Source: Tubulanus polymorphus
Taxonomy: Eukaryota; Nemertea; Palaeonemertea; Tubulaniformes; Tubulanidae
Reading direction: 5' to 3'
DNA: 64,000 bases
NCBI RefSeq assembly: GCF_964204645.1
Contig: NC_134029.1
Span: forward strand, 16,016,450-16,080,449
Shown: positions 29,926 to 41,887 of the stretch, one piece after another
Numbering within the stretch: position 1 is the stretch's first letter
Layout of the letters: each line of letters begins with the position of its first letter
Notes under the pieces: model-generated
What the model saw: only the letters and a program-made list of their open reading frames with translations
Database searches by the model: none
Told to the model about the DNA's origin: nothing
Made by a program: the position numbers and the translations under genes

Positions 29926-31057
29926 TGCAAGTCTGAGCGTCAACGTACTCACATATGGCTAACCTGTAGAAATCACCGTACAGTCACGTACAGGTAACAA
30001 CAGCGTTTTAAGTATTAAGTGAGTACGACAAGCCTACCATGCCTATGTTCTACAAACACAACTTTTTCCCTCTCGTCGGCCCTACAGTGATGTTACTATA
30101 ACTGGTGCCATTATAATATGGATAGGATTTGGTCAGGACTAGCCTAAAGTCTAATTCAGTCTATGTACTTATTCACTCCATAGGCCTATTTTTAAAACAA
30201 TACAGTGAAATACTCACACGCAGAAAGGCTAATTGATTTGAGCTATGTGATTAAGTTTGGCCAGGCCTTCTCTGACCTGCTGACATTAATAGTCAAACCA
30301 AAACGTCCATGTGGTCACGGCTTGTATTACCAGAAATCATTGTAGGCCTGTACATTTTGCTGTTCGTAGGTTTGGTATACCGATTTCTCCATTCTTGACT
30401 GATAAGTGTACGGTACAGCTGTACGCATTATATAATTGTTCCAATGGGAATAGGGCCTATTGATTGGGCTTATTATTTCCTGCTTTAGAGTACTGAAATA
30501 AACCTAATGTTCATTCAAATATCCAACATCGGTGAAAGTTTGATTAATACTGTATACATGTACTGTAGGTTTTCATGTTGTATGAATATTTTGCAGTTCA
30601 AATGGGTATGATGCTAAATTCCAATGTCAAACGCATGAAGTTAGATGGTCAAGGACAGTCAACACCAAGATATCTCTCTTCGACCGATGTTGTACCATAG
30701 AAGATCTGATTCTTTCAACTCAAGGAAAGTGATTCAACACGATCGACATAACACTGGAATAGGTTTGCAGTAACTAACCGTTCATTTCATTTAGTCCTAT
30801 GTACTTTTTAGCCAATTTGGATTTGATTGTAATTGAAACTCTGGAACTGTTAACAAAAGACAAGTAAGACAAGTTGAAAAAACACAAGTTATGCTTGATT
30901 CTCATGTTCAAATTTAATTCAAATTTATTTTATTACATCATATTTACAAAGCATATCATTGGTTCATACAGTAATAAAAATTAGGGCAGAACAAATATTA
31001 TTACAGAAACTCCAAAAAGGCAATGAATTTCTATGACTAAATGAACATTATTTTTAG
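29926..31057. other. Unassigned repeat-flanking DNA
   Basis: No coding frame or recognisable repeat. Scattered AGGCCTA words occur, as elsewhere from 20 to 33 kb, suggesting old host or repeat DNA. Confidence 0.3.
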
Positions 31058-31606
31058 CCCACTTGGGACTTTAGTCCCAGCGGGCTATTGCGTTCACTTT
31101 TCGTCCGTCGTCCGTCCGTAGACGGAAATCAGTTATTTTAGGAAGTTTTGAAGACGCTTCAATGTAATGTCTTGATATTTGGGTTTCACATGTATCTACC
31201 CTAGATTCATCTTCAGCTCAAAAACTGGCCCTGTCAGAATCAAGATGGCCGACTGGCAGCCATTGTTGTTTGCCAAAATCAACACTTTTTACACATTTTT
31301 GAACTTTTTGAGGGAAATTTTGAAGATGCTTTGATCAATTACCTTGATCTTTCCGATATATGTGAATGCCCCTGGGCCCATCAGCATAACAAAAATTGGG
31401 ATACGGACTCAAGATGGCCGTCCTATGACCTTTTTTAGTGCCCAAAAATGTCAATTTTGGCCCGAATTCTGAGTTTGCCATTTCTCATTGCAATTTGTGA
31501 TGGGTATTCTTTGAAAAGGGATGTTTTATACCTTTGATACCTGAATTGTTAGATTGTTGAGCATTTGGAACCACTTCCCAAGTGGGCATGGTGTCCCTGG
31601 ACCCCT
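31058..31606. repeat. Interspersed repeat with GCCCACTTGGGA / TCCCAAGTGGGC ends
   Basis: About 550 bp, starting AGCCCACTTGGGACTTTAG and ending TCCCAAGTGGGCATGG then ACCCCTAG. Contains CGTCCGTCGTCCGTCCG and AAGATGGCCG words. Parts recur at 33870-33940 (the right end) and 37863-39540 (the body). Class unknown; inverted ends suggest a DNA transposon relative. Confidence 0.6.
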
Positions 31607-32180
31607 AGTTCTAATAACTCAAGAGTGACTCTCCCGTTTATTAGGAAACACACGCAACTAGTGGAATAGGTTTGATTTACACACATGTTGCAGGTATCAA
31701 TTGTTTATCACTGTAGAATGTGTAATCCATAAAAGCCAAAATCAACATCAGCCGGAAACCCAGACCAAATAAATCCATAATTTATTGATTGAATCTACAC
31801 TACAATATATGTATTTATTCAAATATTTCAATAAAAACATTAACTTCTTAAATCTAATCTATTCTAAATCATAATACGTTATTATCTGTGCATTCACTCA
31901 ATCTATCGGCTCAGCAGGTGCTTAAGATGAGTTCTTAATAGGACAGATCCATTTTTAAGGATGGTGATAATACAGTATCATGATGTTTGAATGCCAAAAT
32001 AAGTGCCTGGTCAAATATATTAATATTTGTGATTGTACGTCCACGTATGTTCGGTTTCAAAGCTGAATCATATTTGACGTTTACACAGTGGTTGCATATT
32101 AGGTTCGAATCTGTCAATGCATTTTATTCTATGTATCGATATTTCAATTTACTACAATTCCCATCATTCTGAATGGCTTT
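31607..32180. other. Unassigned AT-rich DNA
   Basis: No convincing gene. Small frames on both strands at 31935-32172 overlap and show no domain. Confidence 0.3.
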
Positions 32181-32217
32181 ACAGAAAACCCGTCATCGCT
32201 GCTTTGCAGCTATATTT
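32181..32217 (+). repeat. Helentron-like 3' end, copy 1
   Basis: CAGAAAACCCGTCATC followed by the GCTGCTTTGCAGC hairpin and TATATTT. Same words at 34584-34619 and 40009-40044. Confidence 0.65.
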
Positions 32218-32344
32218 ACTACCAGTGATTTGGCTGCGGGCGTCATGCAGTTAGTTTAGCAATACCTATTTTTCTTTATCAAATTAACCGTGCATTTACT
32301 AAGATAAATGATAAGTGTACCGGGGAGTCGTAGGTCTAAACGAA

Positions 32345-32870
32345 ACACGCCGAAGAGATATAGCGGAGAAAAGCTGTTATGTCGACGAGGTATCAAAATA
32401 AAATAATACATTACTTTATTCGGCCGCGGGCTTCAACCTCTTTATCAATACCATCAATACTCTATATTTCCTACAGTACATACCGATCATTGTCAAATGC
32501 ACAAGGTATTTACTAAATACAAGTATATAACACACTCCTTTCCGTATGCTGGAGTCACACTTCAAATTTGAGTAAGCGTTCGCTGTGGGGGAAAGGAGAT
32601 CGTTCGCTTTGTCGCTTGAAGTGTTTATCGAGTTTTACGTGGCTTTAGGCCTACCGGTATTGAGCTTAACTGTCTCAAACAAACACAGTATAATTGTTGC
32701 GTTTATTAACGGACTCATTGGATTGAACTTCAAAACAAAATTTTCGATATTTAGGAGGGTTGTTATTCAATAGGCCCACGACCAATCTGTCCGGATGTTA
32801 GGCCTACGCATATACATAGGCCTACATAGGCTAGTAGCCTCTACTAGGTTAAAGCTAAGTTCACTGTAAA
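32345..32870. repeat. Helentron-like body module, second copy
   Basis: Repeat of 20440-21000 (ACGCCGAAGAGATATAGCGG; CGTTCGCTGTGGGGGAAAGG; GGCCTACATAGGCTAGTAGC). Non-coding. Confidence 0.75.
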
Positions 32871-33059
32871 GGAGGAATCAGATTTATTAAAGTGCATGTT
32901 AATTAGTGATTTACTGGTTCTGACTTGTTACGATCAATCACAATTATCAATTTTATTGACAAAAATGAAGATTTTTTTGAAAATTTCGTCCGAGCAGACA
33001 GCTTTATAAGCCAGACTTTTCATCATCAATGAAACTGGTATTTCTTTAATTCCTATGAC

Positions 33060-33320
33060 TTAAGCCGGGGGTGGGTCGGGGTGGGTCGGCCTTGCGATGG
33101 CTTGTGACTCACTGCGAGGCCATTCACTGCGACCGCCAGCGACGATTGTGTCGCAACGACTCATCGACCTACGCTCCCTTGTGACAGGTTGTGACTGTCA
33201 GCAACGCCAGTGACAAGGAGTCACACGTGTTCTACTTTCTGCAACGCGACACGACTGTCACAACCGACCTACGTGCTCTTGCGACTGGCAGAAACTAGTC
33301 GCACACAGTCGCTGACAATC
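33060..33320. repeat. GTCGC/GCGAC-rich segment with 100-bp direct repeat
   Basis: GC-rich block packed with TGTGAC, GCGAC and GTCGC words on both strands. ATCGACCTACGCTCCCTTG near 33163 and ACCGACCTACGTGCTCTTG near 33263 begin two related units 100 bp apart. The abundant short inverted words give many possible hairpins. Origin unknown. Confidence 0.5.
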
Positions 33321-33870
33321 ATAGTTGTAGTTCATGACATCGTCTATGATTGTGGTGAGTTTTTAAGGACATTAATTATTCAATATAGTCACCAGGGGGC
33401 GTTGAATAGTAGAAAAGCTTAGTTTTTCCTTATTAGATTGGTACCTATGCATAGTTTGTTACCATGATCCATTGCAAAGTTGTAGATCATGACATCGTCT
33501 ATGATTGTGGTGAGTTTTTAAGGACATTAGTTATTCCATATAGTCACCAGGGGGCGTTGAATAGTAGAATGGCTTAGTATTTCCTTATTAGATTGGTACC
33601 TAGGCATATTTTGTTACTATGATCAATTGCAAAGTTGTATTTCATGACATGTACTACGATTGTGGTGAGTTTTAAGGTCATTGGGTTTTGCATATGGTCA
33701 CCAGGGGCGTTGAATAGTAGAATAACTTAGTATTTCCATATTAAATTGGTAACGAGGCATATTTTGTTATCACAATCAATTACAAAATCATAGCTGCTCA
33801 CATGTTCTATGATTGTGGTGGGTTTCAAGGTCATTGGTTTTTGTATATGGTCACTAGAGGGCGTTATGTA
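33320..33870. repeat. About 155-bp tandem repeat carrying CTCF-like motifs, array 1
   Basis: Four units (GTTGTAGTTCATGACATCG ... GTGGTGAGTTTTTAAGG ... GTCACCAGGGGGCGTTGAAT ... TTGGTACCTA). CTCF-like words TCACCAGGGGGCG at 33389-33401 and 33544-33556, one with a G missing near 33698, and TCACTAGAGGGCG at 33851-33863. Confidence 0.75.
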
Positions 33871-33941
33871 TTGAAATTGTTAGATTGTTGAGCATTTGAA
33901 ACCACTTCCCAAGTGAGCATGGTGTCCCTGGACCCCTAGGT

Positions 33942-34240
33942 TGGTTTTGTCTCCCGCGACAATTCATTATTCTGGTTTTGTCGCACGCAACAATTCAATA
34001 TTTTGTTTTTGTCGTCCGCGACAATTCATTATTTCGGTTTTATCGCCGCGACAATTCAATATTTTGGTTTTAACGCACGCGACAATTTATTATTCTGGTT
34101 TTATCGCGCGCGACAATTCATTATTTTGGGTTTATCGCCCGCGACAATTCATTATTTTTGTTTTGTCGCCCGTGACAATTCAATATTATGGTTTTGTCAC
34201 CTGCGACAATTCATAATTTTGGTTTTGTCCCCGTGGTTTT
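33942..34240. repeat. 31-bp minisatellite, short array
   Basis: About ten diverged units of the same 31-bp repeat as 21124-25990, followed by the same unique flank (GTCGGAACATTAAG). Confidence 0.9.
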
Positions 34241-34317
34241 GTCGGAACATTAAGTTTTTTGGTCGAACAGTGTGTTAAGGTCGTTTTGGAAATTTACTCG
34301 GTCAGGTATATGTTGGA

Positions 34318-34580
34318 TTACTGTGTATGCCATTTGTCAGGACAATAAACAGAAGACAACTCAGGATACTGCCATGCGTGACTCCACTAGTTAGATCGAC
34401 TTATTCCAAGATGAGGTGTTCCGTTGATTTCGGCTACAAGTTTTCGTTCAGAGATAACTGCTGAGCCATTTGAGCGACCTATCATGGATACTGTTTCCTA
34501 ATAGCCTGTTTAGTAATGGTTGATGTTGTGCATTATCAAATGCTTCGTCGAAATCCACCGTTGAACAGAATTCTAAGACT
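34318..34580 (-). pseudogene. LINE reverse-transcriptase fragment, copy 1
   Basis: Near-duplicate of 39735-40000 on the minus strand. Readable RT words: VDFDEAFD-like start from the GTGGATTTCGACGAAGC complement, then a WLSSYL-type word and the SGVTQGSIL region. Short and broken. It lies just before a Helentron-like 3' end, so it looks captured by that element. Confidence 0.55.
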
Positions 34581-34583
34581 GTG

Positions 34584-34619
34584 CAGAAAACCCGTTATCG
34601 CTGCTTTGCAGCTATATTT
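34584..34619 (+). repeat. Helentron-like 3' end, copy 2
   Basis: CAGAAAACCCGTTATC, GCTGCTTTGCAGC hairpin, TATATTT. Followed directly by body module sequence (TTATTATTTTCTTCCACAC), as if another element starts or was recombined here. Confidence 0.65.
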
Positions 34620-35650
34620 ATTATTATTTTCTTCCACACTATTTTTACCAAAAGAACATCGGCTTTGTTACCTTACCGCTGTTTCATATACAATCCATAT
34701 AATATCGTTCAGCTCACTGAGATCTACAAATAGCCTGCGTGTTTTTTCACGAATCATCGTTACAAAAGCGCTGTCGGGCTGTAAACATCGAAAATTTAGC
34801 CCCATTCAATGGGGCGACATGTTTTTCGAGTCGTCATCCCGAAATCAACCCGCAGGCCGACTGTAACTTCGATTATCAATTCAAGTATAAATGAACTAAT
34901 TTATTGCCGCAGACTTCACATTCAGTCGCGGTCTTCAAACAGTGATTTTAACAATAGCCCATTTTTCTCATCAAATCATATTACCGATACACTGGAAATT
35001 TACTACTTTAGATTTTTAAAAGCACTGTCGAGCCGTAAACATCGACGAATCGACGGGTGTTACTACATCAACGTTCCGGGGATGAGCTGCGAGTTTCTCC
35101 TCATCATGAGAATCAAATCGAATACAAATTTATTTATTACTACCAGTGATTTGGCTGCGGGTTTCAAGGAGTTAGCTTAACAATACCTATTTTTCTTTAC
35201 CGAATTAACCGTGTATTTACTAAGATAAATCTTTAGTGTACCGGGAAATCGTAGGCCTAAACTAAACAGGCCGAAGAGATATGGCGGAGAAAAGCTGTTA
35301 TGTCGACGAGGTATCAAAATAAAAGAATATATTACTTTATTCGGCCGCGGGCTTCAACCATTTATCAATACTCTATATTTCCTACAGTACATACCGATCA
35401 TTGTCAAATGCACAAGGTATTTACTAAATACAAGTATATAACACACTCCTATCCGTATGCTGGACTCACACTTGACATTCGGAGTAAGCGTTCGCTGTGG
35501 GGGAAAGGAGATCGTTCGCTGTGTCGCTTGAAGTGTTTATCGAGTTTTACGCGACCTTAAGGCTTTAGTATGGTGGCTGATAAGATAAAAAAAACACGAA
35601 TATGCAAATGAGGGCGACATTACGACAAAACGACAAAACTAAAATAACGC
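34620..35650. repeat. Helentron-like body modules, third copy
   Basis: Repeats 20130-21110 nearly in order (module one at 34625-34925, module two at 35262-35580), with an extra 350 bp between them that also occurs partly at 26310-26510 and 32218-32345. Confidence 0.7.
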
Positions 35651-35654
35651 GAGA

Positions 35655-37860
35655 AAACAAGGATTTTGATATTGTCGCCCGCGACAATTCATTATTTTGG
35701 TTTTGTCACACGCGACAATTCAATATTTTGGTTTTATCGCCCGCGACAATTCATTATTTTGGTTTTATCGCTTGCGACAATTCATTATTTTGGTTTTGTC
35801 GCCCGCGAAAATTCAATATTGTGGTTTTATCGCCCACGACAATTCACTACTTTGGTTTTATCGCCAGCGACAATTCATTATTTTGGTTTTGTCGCCCGCG
35901 ACAATTCATTTTGGTTTTATATTTTGTTTTTGTCGCCCGCGACAATTTTTTTTTAATGTTTTGTCACCCGCGACAATTCAATATTTTGGTTTTATCGCCT
36001 GCGACAATTCAATATTTTGGTTTTATCGCCCGCGATAATTCATTATTTTGGTTTTTTGTCGCCCGAGACAATTCATCATTTTGGTTTTATCGCCGGCGAC
36101 ATTTCATTATTACGGTTTTATCGCCGGCGACAATTCATTATTTTTGTTTTGTCGCCCTCGACAATTCATCATTTTGGTTTTATCGCCCGCGACAATTAAT
36201 CATTTTGGTTTTGTCGCCCGCGACAATTCACCATTTTGGTTTTGTCGCACGCGCAATTCACCATTTTGGTTTTGTCACCCGCGACAATTCATTATTTTGG
36301 TTTTATCGCCCGTGACAATTCATCATTTTGGTTTTATCGCCCGCGACAATTAATCATTTTGGTTTTGTCGCCCGCGACAATTCACCATTTTGGTTTTGTC
36401 GCACGCGCAATTCACCATTTTGGTTTTGTCACCCGCGACAATTCAATATTTTGGTTTTATCGCCCGCGATAATTCATTATTTTGGTTTTTTGTCGCCCGA
36501 GACAATTCATTATTTTGGTTTAATCGCCCGCGACAATTCATTATTTTGGTTTTATCGCCCGCGATAATTCATTATTTTGGTTTTATCGCCCGCGACAATT
36601 CATCATTTTGGTTTTATCGCCCGCGACAATTAATCATTTTGGTTTTGTCGCCCGCGACAATTCACCATTTTGGTTTTGTCGCACGCGCAATTCACCATTT
36701 TGGTTTTGTCACCCGCGACAATTCATTATTTTGGTTTTATCGCCCGTGACAATTCATTATTTTGGTTTTATCGCCGCGACAATTCTTTTTTTGGTTTTGT
36801 CGCTGCGACAATTCATTAGTCTGGTTTTGTCGCCCGCGACAATTCATTAGTCTGGTTTTGTCGCCCGCGACAATTCAATATTTTGGTATTGTTGCCCGCG
36901 ACAATTAAATATTTTGGTTTTGTCGCCTGCGACAATTCATTATTTTGGTTTTATATTTTGTTTTAGTCGCCCGCGACAATTTTTTTTCGGTTTTATCGCC
37001 CGCGACAATTCAATATTTTGGTTTTGTCGCCCGCGACAATTCAATATTTTTTGGTTTTGTCGCCTGCGACAATTCATTACTTTCGTTTTATCTCCAGCGA
37101 CAATTCATTATTTTGGTTTTGTCGCCCGCGACAATTCATTATTTTGGTTTTATATTTTGTTTTAGTCGCCCGCGACAAGTTTTTTTTTGGTTTTGTCGCC
37201 CGCGACAATTCAATATTTTGGTTTTGTCGCCCGTGACAATTCATTATTTTGGTTTAATCGCCCGCGACAATTCAATATTTTGGTTTTATAGCCCGCGATA
37301 ATCCATTATTTTGGTTTTGTCGCTGCGACAATTCACCATTTTGGTTTTGTCACCCGCGACAATTCATTATTTTGGTTTTATCGCCCGCGACAATTCATTA
37401 TTTTGGTTTTATTGCCCGCGACAATTCATTATTTCGGTTTTGTCTGCCCGACAATTATTTTTTTGGTTTTGTCGCCCGCGACAATTCAATATTTTGGTTT
37501 TGTCGCCCGCGACAATTCAATATTTATGTTTTGTCGCCCGCGACAATTCAATATTTTGGTTTTATCGCCCACGACAATTCATTACTTTGGTTTTATCTCC
37601 AGCGACAATTCATTATTTTGGTTTTGTCGCCCGCGACAATTCATTATTTTGGTTTTATATTTTGTTTTTGTCGCCCGCAACAATTTTTTTTTTGGTTTTG
37701 TCGCCCGCGACTATTCATTATTTTGGTTTTATCGCCCACGATAATTCATTATTTTGGTTTTATTGCCCGCGACAATTCATTATTTTGGTTTTGTCGCACG
37801 AGACAATTCATTATTTTGGTTTTATCGCCCGCGACAATTCATTATTTTGGTTTTGTCACC
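35655..37860. repeat. 31-bp minisatellite array, about 2.2 kb
   Basis: Same repeat family. Contains local duplications, for example a block around 36170-36300 repeated at 36330-36430 and 36600-36730, and irregular units with TTTTATATTTTGTTTT. Frames here are repeat artefacts. Confidence 0.95.
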
Positions 37861-37862
37861 CG

Positions 37863-39540
37863 AAGAAAATCTTGAAGACGCTTTGATCAATTATCTTGAT
37901 CTTTCGTTTATATTTGAATCTACCAAAGGCCCATCAGCATAAGAAAATTGGGTCGATCTGACTCAAGATGGCCGTCCTATGACCTTTTTAGTGCCCAAAT
38001 GTCAATTTTGGCCAGAATTCTAGGTCCTGTAGCTTCCTACTAATTTGCCATTTCTCATTGTAATTGCTGATGGATATTCTTTGGAGAGGGATGTTTTATA
38101 CCTGGGACAGGTATTTTTGATCAGCCAATTATGAAGCAATTGGCGGCCATCTTGGTGTCATCAGTACTCATTCGTAGGTGGGAAAAAGTTTTTCCACAAT
38201 CAATTGATACCTAAGCATATTGTGTTACTATATTCAATTGGAAAGTTGTAGCCCATAACGTGTTCTATGATTTTGGTGAGTTTCAAGATCATTGGTTTTG
38301 TATGTGGCCATCAGGGGGCGTTGAATAATACAATAACTTAGTATCGCTATATTATATTTGTACCAAGGCATATTTTGTTACCATGATCAATGGCAAAGTT
38401 GTAGTTCATGACATCGTATATGATTGTGGTGAGTTTTTAAGGACATTAGTTATTCCATATAGTCACCAGGGGGCGTTGAATAGTAGAAAAGCTTAGTTTT
38501 TCCTTATTAGATTGGTACCTAGGCATAGTTTGTTACCATGATCCATTGCAAAGTTGTAGTTCATGACATCGTCTATGATTGGGGTGAGTTTTTGAGGACA
38601 TTAGACTATATTCCATATAGTCACCAGGGGGCGCTGATTAGTAGAATGGCTTAGTATTTCCTTATTAGATTGGTACCTAGGCATATTTTGTTACTATGAT
38701 CAATTGCAAAGTTGTATTTCATGACATGTACTACGATTGTGGTGAGTTTTAAGGTCATTGGGTTTTGCATATGGTCACCAGGGGGCGTTGAATAGTAGAA
38801 TAACTTAGTATTTCCATATTAAAGTTTTGAAGATGCTTCAAGGTAATGTCTTGATATTTGGTTTATACATGTATCTACCCTAGACACATCGTCAGCCCAA
38901 AAACTGGCCCTGTCAGATTCAAGATGGCCGACTGGCAGCCATTGTTGTTTGCCAAAATCAGCACTTTTTAAACATTTTCGATGTTTTCGTGGGAAATTTT
39001 GAAGACGCTTTTATCAATTACCTTGTTCTTTCGTTTATATTTGAATCTACCAAAGGCCCATCAGCATAAGAAAATTGGGTCGATCTGACTCAAGATGGCC
39101 GTCCTATGACCTTTTCAGTGCCCAAAAATGTCAATTATGGCCAGAATTTTAGGTCCTGTAGCTTCCTACTGGTTTGCCATTTCTCATTGCAATTGCTGAT
39201 GGATATTCTTTAGAGAGGGATGTTTTATACCTGGGACAGGTATTTTTGATCAGCCAATTATGACGCAATTGGCGGCCATCTTGGTATCATCAGTACTCAT
39301 TCGTAGGTGGGAAAAAGTTTTTCCACAATTAATTGATACCTAAGCATATTGTGTTACTATATTCAATTGGAAAGTTGTAGCCCATAACGTGTTCTATGAT
39401 TTTGGTGAGTTTCAAGGTCATTGGTTTTTGTATGTGGCCATCAGGGGGCGTTGAATAATACAATAACTTAGTATCGCTATATTATATTTGTACCAAGGCA
39501 TATTTTGTTACCATGATCAATGGCAAAGTTGTAGTTTGGT
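37863..39540. repeat. Duplicated interspersed repeat with CTCF-like motif array 2
   Basis: 37863-38405 recurs at about 38998-39538 (offset about 1.14 kb); between them are further 155-bp-type units. CTCF-like words: CCATCAGGGGGCG 38308-38320, TCACCAGGGGGCG 38463-38475, TCACCAGGGGGCGCTG 38621-38636, TCACCAGGGGGCG 38775-38787, CCATCAGGGGGCG 39438-39450. Non-coding. Confidence 0.75.
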
Positions 39541-39660
39541 TTTATTATTTTGGTTTTATCGCCCGCGACAATTCATTATTTTTGTTTTGTCGCCCGTGAC
39601 AATTCAATATTTTGGTTTTGTCACCCGCGACAATTCATAATTTTGGTTTTGTCGCCCGTG
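39540..39660. repeat. 31-bp minisatellite, remnant
   Basis: About four units of the 31-bp repeat ending at the flank GTCGGAACATTAAG. Confidence 0.9.
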
Positions 39661-39734
39661 GTTGTGTCGGAACATTAAGTTTTTTGGTCGAACAGTGTGT
39701 TAAGGTCGTTTTGGAAATTTACTCGGTCTGGTAT

Positions 39735-40000
39735 ATTTTGGATTACTGTGTATGTCATTTGTCAGGACATTAAACAAAAGACGACTTAGGATGCTACCTT
39801 GCGTGACTCCACTAGTTAGACCGTCTCATTCCAAGATGAGGCGTTCCGTTGATTTCGGTTACAAGTTTCCGTTCAGAGATAACTGCTGAGCCATTTGGGC
39901 GACCTATCATTGATGCTGTTTCCTAATAGCCTGTTTAGTAATGGCTGATGTTGAGCCTTATCAAATGCTTTGTTGAAATCCACCGTTGAACAGGATTCTA
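39735..40000 (-). pseudogene. LINE reverse-transcriptase fragment, copy 2
   Basis: On the minus strand: STVDFNKAFDKAQHQPLLNR, WLSSYL, then after a frame change SGVTQGSILSRLLFNVL. These match the RT regions before the catalytic YADD of non-LTR retrotransposons; YADD itself is absent. It lies between the minisatellite flank and the Helentron-like 3' end, as at 34318-34580. Confidence 0.65.
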
Positions 40001-40008
40001 AGACTGTG

Positions 40009-40044
40009 CAGAAAACCCGTTATCGCTGCTTTGCAGCTATATTT
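40009..40044 (+). repeat. Helentron-like 3' end, copy 3 (outer boundary)
   Basis: Same words as at 34584-34619; here the BEL/Pao pol coding sequence resumes directly after it at 40045. Confidence 0.7.
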
Positions 40045-41887
40045 GAAGATGAAATTCGAAGAGGAGATGGTCCAACGGCAGTAAGATCGAAACTAGGATA
40101 TGTAATTTCGGGTCCAGTAAGTAAGTCTGAATCTGTAAACCAAGCTGTGATCATGAGCATTGTGACTTCTCATAAAGAAGAAGAAATTGAGTTAGATACT
40201 TATTGGAAGCTTGAGACGTTAGGTATTTCGGAAACCGAGTCTGATCTAATGTTTCAATCGTACTGTCAGAATTCTATTACATTTGTCGATGGCCGCTATA
40301 TAGCACGTTTACCGTGGAAACCTGTACACCCCGAGCTTCCATCTAATTACGACATTAGTTATGCAAGGACACGATTAATGATCTGTAGGTTAGATTCTGA
40401 TTTGCTTCAAACTTACGATGCCGTTATTCAGGACCAGCTCAAACGTGGTTTTATAGAATTAGTTGACAAAGAATTCGTTTCGCCCAGTATTGGTCATTAT
40501 ATACCACACCATCCAATCGTAAAAGATTCTATGACAACCCCCGTGAGGGTAGTCTATGATTGTAGTTGTAGTAAAGGGCCTGGAGAACCTAGTCTTAATG
40601 ATTGTCTTTTAAAGGGTCCTAATCTCATAAACGATCTTTGTTCTATTATCTTGAGATTTCGATTATTTCGATACGGATTTTGCTCTGATATAGAGAAAGC
40701 ATTCTGCTACATGAAGACGATCGTGATTATGTTAGATTTATGTTGCTATCTAATCCACATGATGCCGAGAGTGAGTTTGTTGTTTATCGTTTTCGCGTAG
40801 TTCTGTTTGGAGCCAAAAGTTCTCCTTTTATTCTGAATGCAACACTTAAACATCATCTAGGTTTAAATGATTGTAATATTTCTAGAGATTTACGTGAGAG
40901 CTTATATGTAGATAATGTTTTATCAGGTAGAGATACTGATACTGAGTTGATTGAATACTATGAGACTTCTAGAACATTACTCAATGAAGCAGGGTTTAAC
41001 CTGCGTGAGTGGCTGTCCAATTCTGAAGATTTAAAGCAAAGAGCATTAAAAGATGATGTATTGAGTAGCAAACAGTCTGTGAAGACTTAAGGTATCTACT
41101 GGGATACTTCTGGTGACACGTTACGGCTGGTAAAACACGATGTTACCGATACGCCATTGATTACGAAGAGAGAGATTGTCAGTGAAACGGCCAGGGTTTA
41201 CGATCCACTAGGATTAATTACTCCAGTCACTATTAATTAGCAAAGAAATTTATTCAGAATTTGTGGAAATCCGGTCTTGACTGAGATGAACCTTTATCTT
41301 TGGAGCTTCGTGATCAATGGGCAGTTATTTCACGTGATTTATCTATTAGTACTAGTTGTTTTTTGCCCAGAGCATATTTTGATTTCGGGATCATCGGTAA
41401 GAAGTGTGAACTTCATGTTTTCGGTGATGCAAGCAAGTCAGCCTATGGAGCCGTTGGGTATCTCAAGGTTGAGGGCAAGACATCATTTGTCATTTCTAAG
41501 AATAGGGTATCTCCATTCAAAGTGAGAACAATTCCAGAAATGGAACTCATGGCTGCCTTGCTCGCATCACGTTTGGCTACTTACATTAAAGAATCGATGG
41601 ATTCTCGACTACATATTGATACACATATTTGGTCTGATAGCCAAATTGTTCTGTCCTGGATTAATTCCGATAGACAATTGAGTACGTTTGTTATTAATCG
41701 GATTTTAGAAATTCGAAAGTTGACCTCTAAATGCATGTCATACTGGCATTACTGTAACAGTCAAAGTAATCCTGCAGATCTTCTTTCACGTGGAGTTTCT
41801 GCGGATACTCGTGCTTCGTGTGAATTATGGTGGAAAGGGCCGACATGGCTATCAGAGTCTCGGCTACCAAATTTTCATTTCTATACT
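40045..41887 (+). pseudogene. BEL/Pao pol: RT and RNase H
   Basis: Resumes pol after the insertion (EDEIRRGDGPTAVRSKLGYV). RT is readable: PVRVVYDCS, FCSDIEKAF, then after a frameshift near 40700 FVVYRFRVVLFGAKSSPF and the BEL-type catalytic box LYVDNVL (Tyr-Val-Asp-Asn). The A17-type region has VYDPLGLITPVTI but stops occur near 41088 and 41238. RNase H is in one frame from 41300: HVFGDASKSAYGAV, IPEMELMAALLAS, WSDSQIVLSWI, NPADLLSRG. It is cut at 41887 by Maverick B; the integrase domain is missing. Confidence 0.85.

Larger units (their letters stand above)
19961..40044. mobile_element. About 20 kb of nested repeats with Helentron-like ends inside BEL/Pao pol
   Basis: Interrupts pol between TTTTATT and GAAGATG. 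The left end is AGGGTTTTCTG; the right end has the inverted word CAGAAAACCC (40009-40018), then a GCTGC-TTT-GCAGC hairpin, then TATATTT. An inverted word shared between the 5' end and a site just inside a 3' hairpin, with insertion at T-T, is the described layout of Helentrons and their non-autonomous relatives, which often carry central minisatellites. Further 5'-like and 3'-like ends inside show that several such elements are nested. No Rep/helicase was seen. Confidence 0.55.
17893..41887 (+). mobile_element. BEL/Pao LTR retrotransposon (split and 3' truncated in window)
   Basis: 5' LTR, primer-binding site, gag-like and protease region to 19960, then RT and RNase H from 40045 to 41887. The two halves of pol join logically: the left half ends GADLYWSF and the right half begins EDEIRRGDGPTAV, as in Pao-type pol proteins. 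Maverick B cuts it inside or just after RNase H at 41888, so integrase and the 3' LTR are not in the window; they should lie beyond Mavericks B and C. Confidence 0.85.
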
